Of a stretch of 64,000 nt of DNA, positions 19,473 through 30,195 are shown piece by piece. Source of the stretch: Planctomycetota bacterium. GTDB taxonomy: Bacteria > Planctomycetota > Phycisphaerae > Sedimentisphaerales > Anaerobacaceae. The translations under genes were made by a program, and so were the position numbers. The stretch's first letter is position 1; every line of letters starts with the position of its first letter. Where the stretch lies: positions 1 through 64,000 of the forward strand of contig DUZJ01000006.1 of assembly GCA_013349615.1 (NCBI GenBank). The letters run 5' to 3'. The notes below the pieces were generated by a model. The model worked only from the letters and a program-made list of their open reading frames with translations. It did not search any database and was not told the origin of the DNA.

Positions 19473-21326
19473 ATGTTCAAAATTCTCAGGAAACCAAAAA
19501 CACGTGCTTTTTTGCTGTGCGGGCTGTTTTTAGCTCTCCTCAACACTCATTTCTTGAGCCTGGATTCTCGCGCGAGCATCGAGAATCGAGAGTCGAGGGT
19601 CGAGCACTGGGACCCTACCAAATATATTGGCATTGATGAAATTCGGCCCGGTATGGAGGCGTATTGCCTTACCTGCTATAGCGGCACTAAGATTGAAAAG
19701 TTTAGTCTGGATGTTCTAAGCGTAGCTCGTAATGCGATGCCGGGCAGGGATTGGATTCTGGTCCAGGGAACGGATGAGCGTTTTATCCACACAGGCCCGG
19801 TGGCTGGCTGCAGCGGTTCGCCGGTCTATATCGATGGCCGCTTAGCCGGCGCATTAGCTTACGCGTTTTTTTACAGTAAGGACCCACTATACGGTGTTAC
19901 GCCAATCGAGGAGATGCTCAGGGTGGGAGAAGTTAGCCGGCCGCAGCACGCGCAGTCCGGGTACGTGCTTGATTTTTCCAGGCCGATTGATTTTGCCCGG
20001 ATTGACAAGCAAATTACGACTCCACAATCTTCAAGGCGGCGCAGCCTTACCGGTGCCGCGGCTTTGCCCTGTCCGTTGGTTACCTCAGGTTTGCCGGCTC
20101 AGGTCGCTGAACAGTTAAATGCTTTAGTCGAACCTTTCGGACTTGTCGTCGTTTCCGGCGTCGGGGGTGGCGCGTCTGTCAACAAAAAACTGGATGTTCA
20201 GTTGGCCCCGGGGAGCTGCCTGGTCGTACCTTTGGTGACCGGTGATATATCAATGGAAATTGTCGGGACTGTAACCGATGTCGTTGGTGACAAGGTCTAT
20301 GGCTTCGGGCACAGTTATCTCGGTTACGGGCAGGTAAATTTGCCTATGGCCACCGGACAAGTCCACACCGTGGTATCAAGCATGTATCGCTCTCTCAAGC
20401 TCGGCAGCGCGGTCAAAATAGTCGGTGCTCTGACAAGGGATGAGTCGCCGGCGGTCTTCGGACGAATCGGTGCAAAGCCGCACATGTTCCCCCTGACGAT
20501 AACGATAGACGACTACAGAGACAGTAACAAGAGGCTTTACAACTGCCGGGTTGCGCATAATCGGATGCTTACTCCAATGTTAATTCGCTCGACTGTGGCT
20601 GGAGCAGGTCTCTGTCTTGGCGATTTGCCGCACGACCATATGATTGAGTATAAGGTGGCTATCGGCATAGAGAACGCCGAAACGATTACCTTTGAAAATG
20701 TCTCCACAAACATAGGCCTGACCGAGATGCTAATGGAAACTGTTAGCCCGGTCACGATGCTTATGAACAATCCGTATAAAGAAGTCGATATAAAATCGGT
20801 CGATTTTGATGTTCGCATTGTGCCGAAAAGCATCGTTTCGCATATATGGTCAATCGATTTGTCCGATTCAAAAGTCAAGGCAGGCCGGAATATCGACCTC
20901 GGAATAGTTGTAGAATCCGTTCGGACGGGAAAGAAAAAGTACCAGTGCACCTTCGAAATACCTAAGAGCCTGCCGCCTGGAAGATATGATTTGACTATCT
21001 GCGGCGGCTACGGTTATGAGCTGTTTCTCAGGAAAAATACGCCGTACAAATTTGTGGCCCAGAATTTGCCGGGCTTACTGGAGGCCTTGAAGTATCTTCT
21101 TACTATCGAAAGAGACAAGTTGTATTGTATTTTGGCCTTACCGCCAGGTGGTGTCACCATAGAAAAGGCTGAGCTTCCTGATTTACCGGACACAAAGGCG
21201 CTCATCCTGCAAAGTGCAAAAAGAACGCTTAGGACCCAGCTATATCCACACTGGCTCGAAAAAAGAATAGAGTCCGGCACAGTTATTATCGACAAGAAGA
21301 CTATGCGTATAACGGTAGAAAAATAA
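19473..21326 (+). CDS. SpoIVB-type peptidase S55 domain protein
   Basis: YIGIDEIRPGMEAYCLTCYSG, TGPVAGCSGSPVYIDGRLAGALAYAF. Confidence 0.85.
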   Translation: MFKILRKPKTRAFLLCGLFLALLNTHFLSLDSRASIENRESRVEHWDPTKYIGIDEIRPGMEAYCLTCYSGTKIEKFSLDVLSVARNAMPGRDWILVQGTDERFIHTGPVAGCSGSPVYIDGRLAGALAYAFFYSKDPLYGVTPIEEMLRVGEVSRPQHAQSGYVLDFSRPIDFARIDKQITTPQSSRRRSLTGAAALPCPLVTSGLPAQVAEQLNALVEPFGLVVVSGVGGGASVNKKLDVQLAPGSCLVVPLVTGDISMEIVGTVTDVVGDKVYGFGHSYLGYGQVNLPMATGQVHTVVSSMYRSLKLGSAVKIVGALTRDESPAVFGRIGAKPHMFPLTITIDDYRDSNKRLYNCRVAHNRMLTPMLIRSTVAGAGLCLGDLPHDHMIEYKVAIGIENAETITFENVSTNIGLTEMLMETVSPVTMLMNNPYKEVDIKSVDFDVRIVPKSIVSHIWSIDLSDSKVKAGRNIDLGIVVESVRTGKKKYQCTFEIPKSLPPGRYDLTICGGYGYELFLRKNTPYKFVAQNLPGLLEALKYLLTIERDKLYCILALPPGGVTIEKAELPDLPDTKALILQSAKRTLRTQLYPHWLEKRIESGTVIIDKKTMRITVEK

Positions 21327-21394
21327 GGCGTGATGCGCGAAGCATAAAACGCAATAACAGATACGAGGTATAATATTGTATTCGGGGAAATGTT

Positions 21395-23641
21395 ATGAGA
21401 GAAAAATTGCACCGCAATTGCAAATTCACACTTGCAGTAGTAACTTTAGTCTGTCTGGTTATAAGTTCAGCTTCTCTGGCGGTCAGCAGTAAGATTACAC
21501 GTCACGCAAGCAGCTCAGATATGTTGAAGGGCAAGACCGAAAATATTGTGGTTGGCGCACGAGGAACTATTCAGCTCGGCAGCGCCTGGGAGGCGCTCGT
21601 TGAAAAGTTTGAAGATGTTTGGTCGGTAAACAGCATCGTCGTAAGCGGCGGTACGGTCTATGTCGGCACAAGCCCTAACGGCGGTATCTACAAATACAGT
21701 CTCGGCAAACTGAAAAAGATTTATCCGCCGCCGTCAGAGGAAAAACCGGCCGTCAAACAGGCAAAAGAGACAAACGAGCCTGGTGATGCCAATACTGTCG
21801 AGGCCGAAGAGCACCTCTCCAACGAACATATATTCGCGATGGCAACCGATATGTCCGGCAGGCTTTTGGCAGGTATTAGCGGCGACAAATGCAGGCTCTG
21901 CCGGTTCAAAGCCGACAAATGCCAGGTCATTTTTGAGTTGAATGAGGAAAAATATATCTTCGCCATAGCTATCGATGCCGGCGGAAATATATATCTGGGG
22001 ACCGGGCCGCAAGGCAAGGTTTACAGGCTTGACCCGTTGGGCAAAAAATCTCGGCTTATTTATGATAGTCTCGACAAGAACATACTTTCACTGGCAATCG
22101 GGCAAGACGGCTTTGTCTACGCAGGAAGTGACAGCAGGGGACTGGTATATAAGATAAATCCGCGCACAAAAACGGCAGCGGTCTTATATGACAGCGACCA
22201 GCCGGAGATTACAGCATTATTATTCACAAAAGATGGCGATTTGCATGCAGCCGCGACATCCGCAAAGATTGTCCAGGCCCAGACCAAATTTGCCGCACAA
22301 TTACCTTCAGCCGGTCGGCCTGAAGCGAAATCGCCAAAACCGCCAGGTGCCGCAGAGGGCGGACTGAAGCTCAAGATTGCAAATATAAAAAAAGGAGCCG
22401 GTGATAAAACCGTAAAAAGACCGGTACCGACACGCAAGCCACCCAAGCCGGGCCAGGCCAGTTACATATACAAGATAACTAAGGACGGTTTCGTAACCGA
22501 TATATTCAGCGAGGCGGCCGTTTTCTTCTGCCTGGCGGAACAAGACAAAAAACTGCTTATCGGTACCGGAAACAGTGCTCAGCTTTTTACCGTCGACCCG
22601 GCCTCGGAGCAGCAGGCAATTATCTATGAGGACAAACAGGCGTCACAAATAACAGCGGCAGCCGTCTGGCGCGACATTGTGTATCTCGGTACGGCGAATC
22701 CTCCAAAGTTGATAAAGTTAGGCTCCGGCTTCGCTTCCGAAGGAACTTACACTTCCGACCTTATCGACGCCGGTCAGCCAGCCAAGTGGGGCAAGCTGCA
22801 AATCGAAGCCGATATTCCAAAAGGCTGCAGCGTTCAGGTCGCTTCCCGCAGTGGAAACGTTAAAGATGTCAACGACCCGACTTTTTCGCCCTGGACAGAG
22901 CTGGTGAAAATGACGCAGCCCGTCCAGTTGCGATGCCCGCTCGGCAGGTTCTGTCAATATAAACTTGTGCTGCAAAGCGAAGATGGCCTGCAAAGCCCGC
23001 TTATAAGGGAAATTGCTGTTGCCGGAAGTGTGCCGAATTTGGCGCCGAAAGTCGAATCGGTCGCCGTTAGCCGAATTGCAGCAGCCGGCAAAAAGGGAAT
23101 GTTCAAAATAAGCTGCAAGGCCAAAGACGATAATGGTGACAAGCTGATTTACAAAATAGATTTTAGAAAAATCGGAAGAACAAACTGGATTGAGCTCAAA
23201 GACGAGCTCGAAGCGGTAAGTTTTGAATGGGACGGAAGAACTGTAGAAGACGGCCGGTACGAGGTCAGGGTAACCACAAGCGATGAGAGAAGCAATACCA
23301 CTACAACCAAGCTGACGGGCAGTAGAATAAGCGAGCCGGTTGTAGTCGATAACACAGCCCCGGTTATTGAAAGGCACTCTATCGACAAAGACGCCAAAAC
23401 CATAACGCTGAAGCTGCATATATCGGATGAATTCAGCGCAATCGACCGGCTTCAATACACCGTTGACAGCAACGCCAAATGGATAGCTACTATGCCCAAC
23501 GACCTGGTCTATGATACTACGGATGAAGATTTTACGATTGTGATTGAAGAACTGGAGACCGGCGAGCACATAATCGCAGTCAGAATCAGTGATAGCGTCG
23601 GCAATACAATGTACAAAACTTTCGAGGTCAATGTCTCGTGA
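21395..23641 (+). CDS. Secreted beta-propeller protein with Ig/FN3-like C-terminus
   Basis: Signal peptide; repeated YVGTSPNGGIYK / YLGTGPQGKVYRLD / YAGSDSRGLVYKI blades. Confidence 0.75.
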   Translation: MREKLHRNCKFTLAVVTLVCLVISSASLAVSSKITRHASSSDMLKGKTENIVVGARGTIQLGSAWEALVEKFEDVWSVNSIVVSGGTVYVGTSPNGGIYKYSLGKLKKIYPPPSEEKPAVKQAKETNEPGDANTVEAEEHLSNEHIFAMATDMSGRLLAGISGDKCRLCRFKADKCQVIFELNEEKYIFAIAIDAGGNIYLGTGPQGKVYRLDPLGKKSRLIYDSLDKNILSLAIGQDGFVYAGSDSRGLVYKINPRTKTAAVLYDSDQPEITALLFTKDGDLHAAATSAKIVQAQTKFAAQLPSAGRPEAKSPKPPGAAEGGLKLKIANIKKGAGDKTVKRPVPTRKPPKPGQASYIYKITKDGFVTDIFSEAAVFFCLAEQDKKLLIGTGNSAQLFTVDPASEQQAIIYEDKQASQITAAAVWRDIVYLGTANPPKLIKLGSGFASEGTYTSDLIDAGQPAKWGKLQIEADIPKGCSVQVASRSGNVKDVNDPTFSPWTELVKMTQPVQLRCPLGRFCQYKLVLQSEDGLQSPLIREIAVAGSVPNLAPKVESVAVSRIAAAGKKGMFKISCKAKDDNGDKLIYKIDFRKIGRTNWIELKDELEAVSFEWDGRTVEDGRYEVRVTTSDERSNTTTTKLTGSRISEPVVVDNTAPVIERHSIDKDAKTITLKLHISDEFSAIDRLQYTVDSNAKWIATMPNDLVYDTTDEDFTIVIEELETGEHIIAVRISDSVGNTMYKTFEVNVS

Positions 23642-23644
23642 GTC

Positions 23645-24565
23645 GTGGTTCGTGACTTCCGCATTGGGCGGATTCGGACACGGGTCACGGGGCACGAAAT
23701 TGTGCGATTTATCAAATTTGAAAAAATCGTTGACACCGTTGAATCGCTTTGCATAGCAGCCGCTCACGAGCTGGGCGATGATGTTTTAGCTGCTCTCCGG
23801 CAGGCGGCACAAAAAGAATCCAACCCCGCCGCGGCTAACATATTAAATCAGCTTATCGAAAATGCACGCATAGCAGCAGCCGAATCAATACCGCTCTGCC
23901 AGGATACCGGCCTCGCGGTAGTCTTTGTCGAGCAGGGTGCTGATGTGGCTGTTAAGCCCACTTCAGACCAGACGAAGGCAACGCTGTTCGACGCAATCAA
24001 CGCCGGAGTTGCCGCTGGCTACGAAAAAGGATACCTGCGGAAAAGCGTCGTCGCCGACCCTTTGAATACACGCAAAAACACCAGGTCAAATACACCTGCT
24101 ATAATTCATCTCACGATTCTACCCGGCAAGACCTTAAAGCTGACCGTTATGACCAAAGGCGGAGGCTGCGAGAACAAGAGCCGGTTCAAAATGTTCAGGC
24201 CCACGGCGGAAAGAAACCAAATAATTGATTGGGTGGTCGATGTCACCAAAGACGCCGGGGCTGATGCCTGTCCGCCGTTTGTCGTGGGTGTAGGGATTGG
24301 GGGCGATTTCGAACTAAGCTGCCTGCTCAGTAAAAAGGCCCTCTGCCGAAATCTAACTACAAGAAACAACGATGAGTTCTACGCAAAGCTCGAGGCGGAC
24401 TTGCTCTCGGCGGTCAATGCGCTCGGCCTCGGCCCGCAGGGACTTGGCGGTGACACTACAGCTTTAGCGTGCCTGGTCGAAACCGCTCCGTGCCACATTG
24501 CATCACTGCCCGTGGCGGTAAACATCGAATGCCACAGCCACCGCCACAAGTCAGCGGTCATTTAG
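23645..24565 (+). CDS. Fumarate hydratase alpha subunit (class I, N-terminal half); true start probably downstream of ORF start
   Basis: PLCQDTGLAVVFVEQGADV, TILPGKTLKLTVMTKGGGCENKSRFKMF, VGVGIGGDFE. Confidence 0.92.
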   Translation: MVRDFRIGRIRTRVTGHEIVRFIKFEKIVDTVESLCIAAAHELGDDVLAALRQAAQKESNPAAANILNQLIENARIAAAESIPLCQDTGLAVVFVEQGADVAVKPTSDQTKATLFDAINAGVAAGYEKGYLRKSVVADPLNTRKNTRSNTPAIIHLTILPGKTLKLTVMTKGGGCENKSRFKMFRPTAERNQIIDWVVDVTKDAGADACPPFVVGVGIGGDFELSCLLSKKALCRNLTTRNNDEFYAKLEADLLSAVNALGLGPQGLGGDTTALACLVETAPCHIASLPVAVNIECHSHRHKSAVI

Positions 24566-26867
24566 CCGGCTGCTCAACCACGTCGGCCAGACCCACGTCG
24601 ATATATTGCCCGCCGCCCGTTTGATGACAATGAACGGCCAGGCAATTACGCCCGGCTTTCAATGCCTTGCGTGCCGCCGCATTAATAGGAACCTGGACAT
24701 AACTGCCGGTAAAGCCGCTAACCTCCGCCGCCGGCACACCGTTGATATAGACCTCGGCGTCCTCGTCGTGATGAATGTTCAGATGCAGTTGGCCGAACTT
24801 TTTGTCCTTTAACTCAAAGCTGCGCTGTAACCAGATGTCCGATGATTTCCACTCGGTCCGCACAACCGAACCGGGCGTGCCTTTGGTACCGAAACCACCC
24901 TGGCCTTTCTTCCAGGAAGATTCGTCAAATCCGGGTTTCTCCCACCCGTCTTTGGGTTTGCTGGTTGTGTAACTCCACTCGATACCACGCCTCTCCGATG
25001 TTGGCACAACCGTCTTGATTATCGGCGGCGGCAGGTAGAGCTTGCGTGCGGCTTCAGCCATCTTCTTGGCGTCCGCCTTTATCATCGCCCGGTCATACGT
25101 CATATACCCGTTGACCTCAACCTCCACATCCGTCGTCTGGGTGTACACCGCGGCCGACAGCCCACTGCCGATTAGAGGACGAAGCCTGCCTAACAAAGCT
25201 ACGTATGCATCCGTCAGTTGCTCCCTGGTTTCATAACTGCGATAGCCCCAGTTCTTCTCTGCCTGCCACGTATGACCTTTCACCGGCAGGCCCAGCCCGC
25301 CGAACTCGCCCAGTACCGCAACTCGCTTCTCCTCGTTGGGCGGTGCCGCCGGACCGGGATAGCTGTGAATATCGTGCACGTCGCCGGATTCTTTGTTAGC
25401 CCAGCCGCTGGCCTCGTTCACCAAACGCGTCGGGTCCCACTCTTTAACCAACTCCGAATATCTCGGCGTGTCGTGCTGTCCCCACCCCTCGTTAAACGGC
25501 ACCCACATAATAATGCACGGATGGTTGTAGAAATTTTCAACGAGCCGTTTCAGTTCCAGCTCGAACTGCTCACGCGCCTCATCCCCTTTATTATTGCCGC
25601 TGGCCATGTCCTGCCACACCATTAAGCCCAGCTTATCGCACCAGTAGTACAGCCGCTGCGGCTCTATCTTGACGTGTTTCCGCAGCATATTACAGCCGAT
25701 TTTCTTCAATACCTCGATGTCGTAGCGAAGGGCCTCATCCGTCGGCGCAGTATACAATCCATCAGGCCACCACCCCTGGTCCAGCGGCCCATACTGAAAC
25801 AAAGACTTGTTGTTCAAAAACAGTCGATTTATTCCGCTTTCATCCTTACCCAGCGAGATCTTTCGAAGACCACAATAACTGCGTACCTCGTCAACTTTCC
25901 TGCCGCCGAGCGAGGTCCGGTCCTTTTTCTCGTGCAGGGCGATTCTGAGGTCATATAAGTAAGGCGAATCGGGTGACCACAAGCGAGGCTTCCGGCTGCC
26001 GGGCAAAGAAAGGAAAAACCTTTTTCCGGGATAGTCCCATCGGCCGGAAACGCCTCTGTAACCATCCTTATCAGGAGGCAGCATTACCTCGCCGTGTACG
26101 ACATATTTCTTTGGCTGGCCGGCAACATCAACCGTTAGCCAAAAGCGATTCTCGTCCACGTCCGGCTCGATCTTAATTGAGCGGATGTGAGACTGGGGTA
26201 CCGGCTCGAGCCACACTGTCTGCCATATTCCGGTCACGGCGGTGTACATAATACCGCCCGGCTTTTTCACCTGCTTGCCGCGGGGCTGGCTCCCGTCATT
26301 CGTCGGGTCCCACACCGAAAGAACAATCTCCTGCGAACCCGACTTTTTCAGCATATCGGTAATATCAAACGTAAACGCATCGTATCCGCCCTTATGATTG
26401 CCGAGCTCTTTGCCGTTGACCCACACCGTTGTGTCCCAGTCCACCGCACCAAAATGAAGCAGCACCCGCTTCTCCTTCCACTTGCGCGAAATCTTAAATG
26501 TGCGCCGATACCAAAGACGCTTCTCCTTACCCACTGGCTTCATCACGCCCGACAGGGCCGATTCGCAGGGAAAAGGAACCAGGATTTCACCATCGAACTT
26601 CTCCGGCTGCTCCGCATCCCTGGCGGTAATGGCATAATCCCATAAGCCGTTCAGGTTCACCCAATCCTCTCGGACCATCTGCGGACGCGGATACTCAGGA
26701 TGGGCATTGCTCGGCGAAACATCCTTTGACCAACGTGTCATCAGCGGCCCATCAGCCGGTTTCCACTTCGCCCACACGGATGAGCTGATGCACAAAACCG
26801 TGCATATCACGACCAAATAATGAATTTTATTTATCATACAATCTCTTTCGCTTCGCTTTGATTCCAT
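24558..26867 (-). CDS. Glycoside hydrolase family 2-like protein
   Basis: NLNGLWDYAI, PFPCESALSGV, NMLRKHVKIEPQRLYYWCDKLGLMVWQDMASGN, VPFNEGWGQHDT. Confidence 0.9.
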   Translation of the reverse strand: MESKRSERDCMINKIHYLVVICTVLCISSSVWAKWKPADGPLMTRWSKDVSPSNAHPEYPRPQMVREDWVNLNGLWDYAITARDAEQPEKFDGEILVPFPCESALSGVMKPVGKEKRLWYRRTFKISRKWKEKRVLLHFGAVDWDTTVWVNGKELGNHKGGYDAFTFDITDMLKKSGSQEIVLSVWDPTNDGSQPRGKQVKKPGGIMYTAVTGIWQTVWLEPVPQSHIRSIKIEPDVDENRFWLTVDVAGQPKKYVVHGEVMLPPDKDGYRGVSGRWDYPGKRFFLSLPGSRKPRLWSPDSPYLYDLRIALHEKKDRTSLGGRKVDEVRSYCGLRKISLGKDESGINRLFLNNKSLFQYGPLDQGWWPDGLYTAPTDEALRYDIEVLKKIGCNMLRKHVKIEPQRLYYWCDKLGLMVWQDMASGNNKGDEAREQFELELKRLVENFYNHPCIIMWVPFNEGWGQHDTPRYSELVKEWDPTRLVNEASGWANKESGDVHDIHSYPGPAAPPNEEKRVAVLGEFGGLGLPVKGHTWQAEKNWGYRSYETREQLTDAYVALLGRLRPLIGSGLSAAVYTQTTDVEVEVNGYMTYDRAMIKADAKKMAEAARKLYLPPPIIKTVVPTSERRGIEWSYTTSKPKDGWEKPGFDESSWKKGQGGFGTKGTPGSVVRTEWKSSDIWLQRSFELKDKKFGQLHLNIHHDEDAEVYINGVPAAEVSGFTGSYVQVPINAAARKALKAGRNCLAVHCHQTGGGQYIDVGLADVVEQPAK

Positions 26868-26885
26868 CTTTCTATCTCCTCAAAT

Positions 26886-27929
26886 CTATTGGCTTGCCTT
26901 TGTTGCTTTTCTAACGAGAGGAAGTACTTTTTTATCTATTTCCGATTCGTCTTCCCCGACTTTCACTTTGAATAAGGACCACCGCTCGACATACTCAACC
27001 TTTCCCCCGTCTGCCGGTATTTTTACCAACGGCCCGAGCGTCTCGAATTCCAACATCTCGTCATCGGTGAAGGTCTCCGTATTGCAGCCCATATCAGGAT
27101 ACGTTGCGCCGGGAATGTAAGGGTAGCGCTTAAGAAAAAGCTCGCCTTTGAGATAATAAGCTCCCCACCCGACTTTATTGAGCAGACCGGCCTTTTGTTT
27201 CTTGGAAACCTTGGGATTTTGTTTGAGCTGTATATACTTTGTACCCCAGAGCCATCGCGCATCTTTCATATCGGTGTACCGCCAGAGCACTAAAGGACGC
27301 GCCGGAAGCAAAAACTCAGGATGAGGACCAAAAGGTTCCTGCGGCAGAATAAGCCTGCCCCCCTGCGCCATAACACTCATCGCCCACGCCGCCGCCTCGA
27401 TGTCCCACAGGTTCTTGTTTACCAGCCGGTGAAGCACTTTCACATGGTTGTCCTTTGGGTCAAGCGTAATCTCAATTTCTTTTACTATACCTGTCTCGGG
27501 CTCGACGTCCTGCGTAAGTTTCAAAGTCTTTCCGTCCCACTTATGTTTAATGGGCGTGTTATCGAGAGAGTACGTCCTCACAATATGTTCCGGGGCGTGC
27601 CACAACCGGTGTCCACCGTAGCTTCGCCATTCTTTGCCGCCGGTTTTGCCTATCTGGTCTTTGAATTCTTTGAGCAAATTTTGTCCGCCGACAAATCCAA
27701 ACCGCATAATGCGAGGCCCCACATCCGTAGTCGCAATAAGTTCTATCTGCCCATTGCTCAGTTTAATGCAATTGGGCCATCCGGCATAAGAGACTTTCTC
27801 CATTTTCAGCTTCCTTTCCGGCCGAGCTGCCCGCCCGCCAAATACTTCCGCTCCTGTCATAAGAACCAGCGCCAAACCAACCATTAAGGCCGCCCTGTTA
27901 ATGTGATACACTTTTGCTGGAACTCTCAT
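26886..27929 (-). CDS. DUF4380-like secreted hypothetical protein
   Basis: LSNGQIELIATTDVGPRIMRFGFVGGQNLLKEF; N-terminal hydrophobic segment. Confidence 0.7.
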   Translation of the reverse strand: MRVPAKVYHINRAALMVGLALVLMTGAEVFGGRAARPERKLKMEKVSYAGWPNCIKLSNGQIELIATTDVGPRIMRFGFVGGQNLLKEFKDQIGKTGGKEWRSYGGHRLWHAPEHIVRTYSLDNTPIKHKWDGKTLKLTQDVEPETGIVKEIEITLDPKDNHVKVLHRLVNKNLWDIEAAAWAMSVMAQGGRLILPQEPFGPHPEFLLPARPLVLWRYTDMKDARWLWGTKYIQLKQNPKVSKKQKAGLLNKVGWGAYYLKGELFLKRYPYIPGATYPDMGCNTETFTDDEMLEFETLGPLVKIPADGGKVEYVERWSLFKVKVGEDESEIDKKVLPLVRKATKASQ

Positions 27930-28148
27930 TTTTTGTCCTCCATCTAAATTTGTCCTTTTCCCACTAACAATTCAATTTCTTTTACGAACTGGCGTTTCCC
28001 AAATACGACATGTCCTCCATCCCTGGGGACAACTACCTAAATAGATGTTTTGACAAATTATGCCAGAGAACCGCGGCCGCGCCAAGTCAAAAATTTCAGC
28101 ATTGTCTGGAAACTCATTTCGCGAACTACTGCAAGGGGACTCCAAACG

Positions 28149-29042
28149 CTATTTATCGCGTTTGGTGGCCTCATAGCACAAGTTTGCAATAGCGATATAA
28201 TCCTCCGGCCGAATTTGTTCGGGGCGTCGTGTCGGCTCAATGGAGCATTGCTCGAAGACCTCAATCCAGTTGCTAATTTCCCCAAGCACACCACCGGCAA
28301 ACTTCGAGCAGGCCTTCAGCATCTTTCGGCGATGCCCCATAAAAAGATTTACGACCTCGCCAAAAACTTCCATACTTTTAATCCGGCTTACCTTCTCCGG
28401 TTTGCGAACGAAGCTCACCATCGCCGACTCAACCTGAGGCTGTGGCCAAAAAACCGTCGGCTTCAAAATCCTTTCCGTCTTCACTTCACCGGTCGCGCTC
28501 AGAAAAATGCTCAGGATGCCATAATCTCCGCTGCCAGGCTTTGCGCTCATTCGCTCAGCCACCTGCTTCTGGATAGTAACATACATCTCGTCCGCAACCG
28601 TCGGCCCTGTAACCAGATTCAGCATTACGGGACAAGCTGCATTGTAAGGAAGATTTGCCACCAAAAGCAGCCGCCCGGCGTGTTTTTTACGGACCGCCTC
28701 GATTGCTTTTGTAACGGTGCCGCTGACAGTATGTTTGCTCTCAAGTATGTCGGTGTTAATAACTTCGACATTCTCTTTATTTGCGAGCTGTTCCTTTGCG
28801 ATTTTAGCAAGTGCTGCGTCAAGCTCGACAGCCAGACAACAGCCGGCCTGTTCAGACAGGCCCTCGGTCAAAGAGCCTGTCCCGCAGCCGACCTCGAGCA
28901 CAACATCATCGCCGCCAATATTCGCACAATCTATCAGCAGCCGCATCAGATTCAGGTCGATGAGGAAATGCTGACCGAAATGCTTGTTTGGGAGAACGCC
29001 CGCTGATGCGAGCAACTGCTGGATTTGATGCTTCGTCTGCAT
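28149..29042 (-). CDS. rsmA: 16S rRNA dimethyladenosine transferase
   Basis: NKHFGQHFLIDLNLM, VVLEVGCGTGSLTEGL, LLVANLPYNAACPVMLNL. Confidence 0.95.
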   Translation of the reverse strand: MQTKHQIQQLLASAGVLPNKHFGQHFLIDLNLMRLLIDCANIGGDDVVLEVGCGTGSLTEGLSEQAGCCLAVELDAALAKIAKEQLANKENVEVINTDILESKHTVSGTVTKAIEAVRKKHAGRLLLVANLPYNAACPVMLNLVTGPTVADEMYVTIQKQVAERMSAKPGSGDYGILSIFLSATGEVKTERILKPTVFWPQPQVESAMVSFVRKPEKVSRIKSMEVFGEVVNLFMGHRRKMLKACSKFAGGVLGEISNWIEVFEQCSIEPTRRPEQIRPEDYIAIANLCYEATKRDK

Positions 29043-29088
29043 CTGATTGCGGATAGCGTTTAGCCTATAGTTAATTCAACTCTGAAAA

Positions 29089-30144
29089 CTACCTGTTTGC
29101 CGCGTGGGCAAGTTGGTAAGCCTTTTTTCTTACAGACATTTGTATCGCAGTCGTTATGGCTGATTTCATACCGGCTGGGTTCGCAAGGTTTCGGCCTACG
29201 ATATCGAAAGCCGTTCCGTGAGCAGGCGATGTCCTGATTATCGGTATGCCGATAGTAACATTAACAGCCTTCTCGAAATCGAGCAGCTTCACCGGTATCA
29301 TACCCTGGTCGTGATACATCGCAGCGACGCCGTCGAATTCACCCTGCACAGCCCGCAAAAATAGCGTATCAGCCGGAAAAGGCCCGAAGCAGTTTATGCC
29401 CTGCTCCTGCGCCAATAGAATCGCCGGCGATATTATACGCTGTTCTTCATCACCGAATTGCCCGTTCTCGCCCGCGTGTGGATTCAGTGCCGCAACGCCA
29501 ATCTTGGGATTCTCTATACCCCAGGTCTCTTTCAACGCGTCATTTAATAAATCTATCGGCTCGAAAACACAGCCGATAGTAAACTTGTGCCGCACTTCAA
29601 ACAGCGCCTCGTGAATTGTCGCAAGGGCCACTTTCAACGGGCCGGCGACAAACATCATCACCTTTCGCTTCGATTTACACCGTTCGGCGAGCATCTCAGT
29701 ATGGCCCGGCCAGCGTGCGCCGGCAAACTTCCAGCTGGTTTTACTAATCGGTGCTGTTACTACGGCGTCTATAATACCGGCACGAGCGGCGTCAACGGCG
29801 TCGAGACAAAACCTTATAGACGCCTCCCCGGCAACCTTACTCGGACCTCTAATCCACGGCGGAACAGAATACTCATCGTAATCAGCCACAACCACTTTAT
29901 GAGGGTAATCCCTGCTGATTTTTTCGTGCTGATGCCGGCCCCAGAAAGGCTCAATCTCAACTTTATCAGCCGCGTAACAGAGCTGTTCGTTCATTCCGAA
30001 AACGATAAACTTCGCAGCCCGGCGTATGTCCGGGTCAGCCAGGGCCTTGACAACGACCTCCGGCCCGATGCCAGCGGCGTCACCCATCGTTACGCCTATC
30101 ACCATCTGTTCGGATATCGAATTATTGCCGCTGCTCTTGTTCAT
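29089..30144 (-). CDS. pdxA: 4-hydroxythreonine-4-phosphate dehydrogenase
   Basis: GVTMGDAAGIGPEVVVKAL, GHTEMLAERC, ALNPHAGENGQFG, MYHDQGMIPVKLL. Confidence 0.96.
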   Translation of the reverse strand: MNKSSGNNSISEQMVIGVTMGDAAGIGPEVVVKALADPDIRRAAKFIVFGMNEQLCYAADKVEIEPFWGRHQHEKISRDYPHKVVVADYDEYSVPPWIRGPSKVAGEASIRFCLDAVDAARAGIIDAVVTAPISKTSWKFAGARWPGHTEMLAERCKSKRKVMMFVAGPLKVALATIHEALFEVRHKFTIGCVFEPIDLLNDALKETWGIENPKIGVAALNPHAGENGQFGDEEQRIISPAILLAQEQGINCFGPFPADTLFLRAVQGEFDGVAAMYHDQGMIPVKLLDFEKAVNVTIGIPIIRTSPAHGTAFDIVGRNLANPAGMKSAITTAIQMSVRKKAYQLAHAANR

Positions 30145-30195
30145 ATTTGCGGTTCGCTATTATCGTATCTCGTCGTTCGAGTCACGAGTCAGGTC

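Noticed and set aside
22718-23767. 349 aa minus-strand ORF
   Set aside because: Antisense to the propeller protein and fumarase start; no recognisable motifs.
28050-29006. 318 aa plus-strand ORF
   Set aside because: Antisense to rsmA, whose motifs are unambiguous; shadow ORF in GC-balanced coding DNA.
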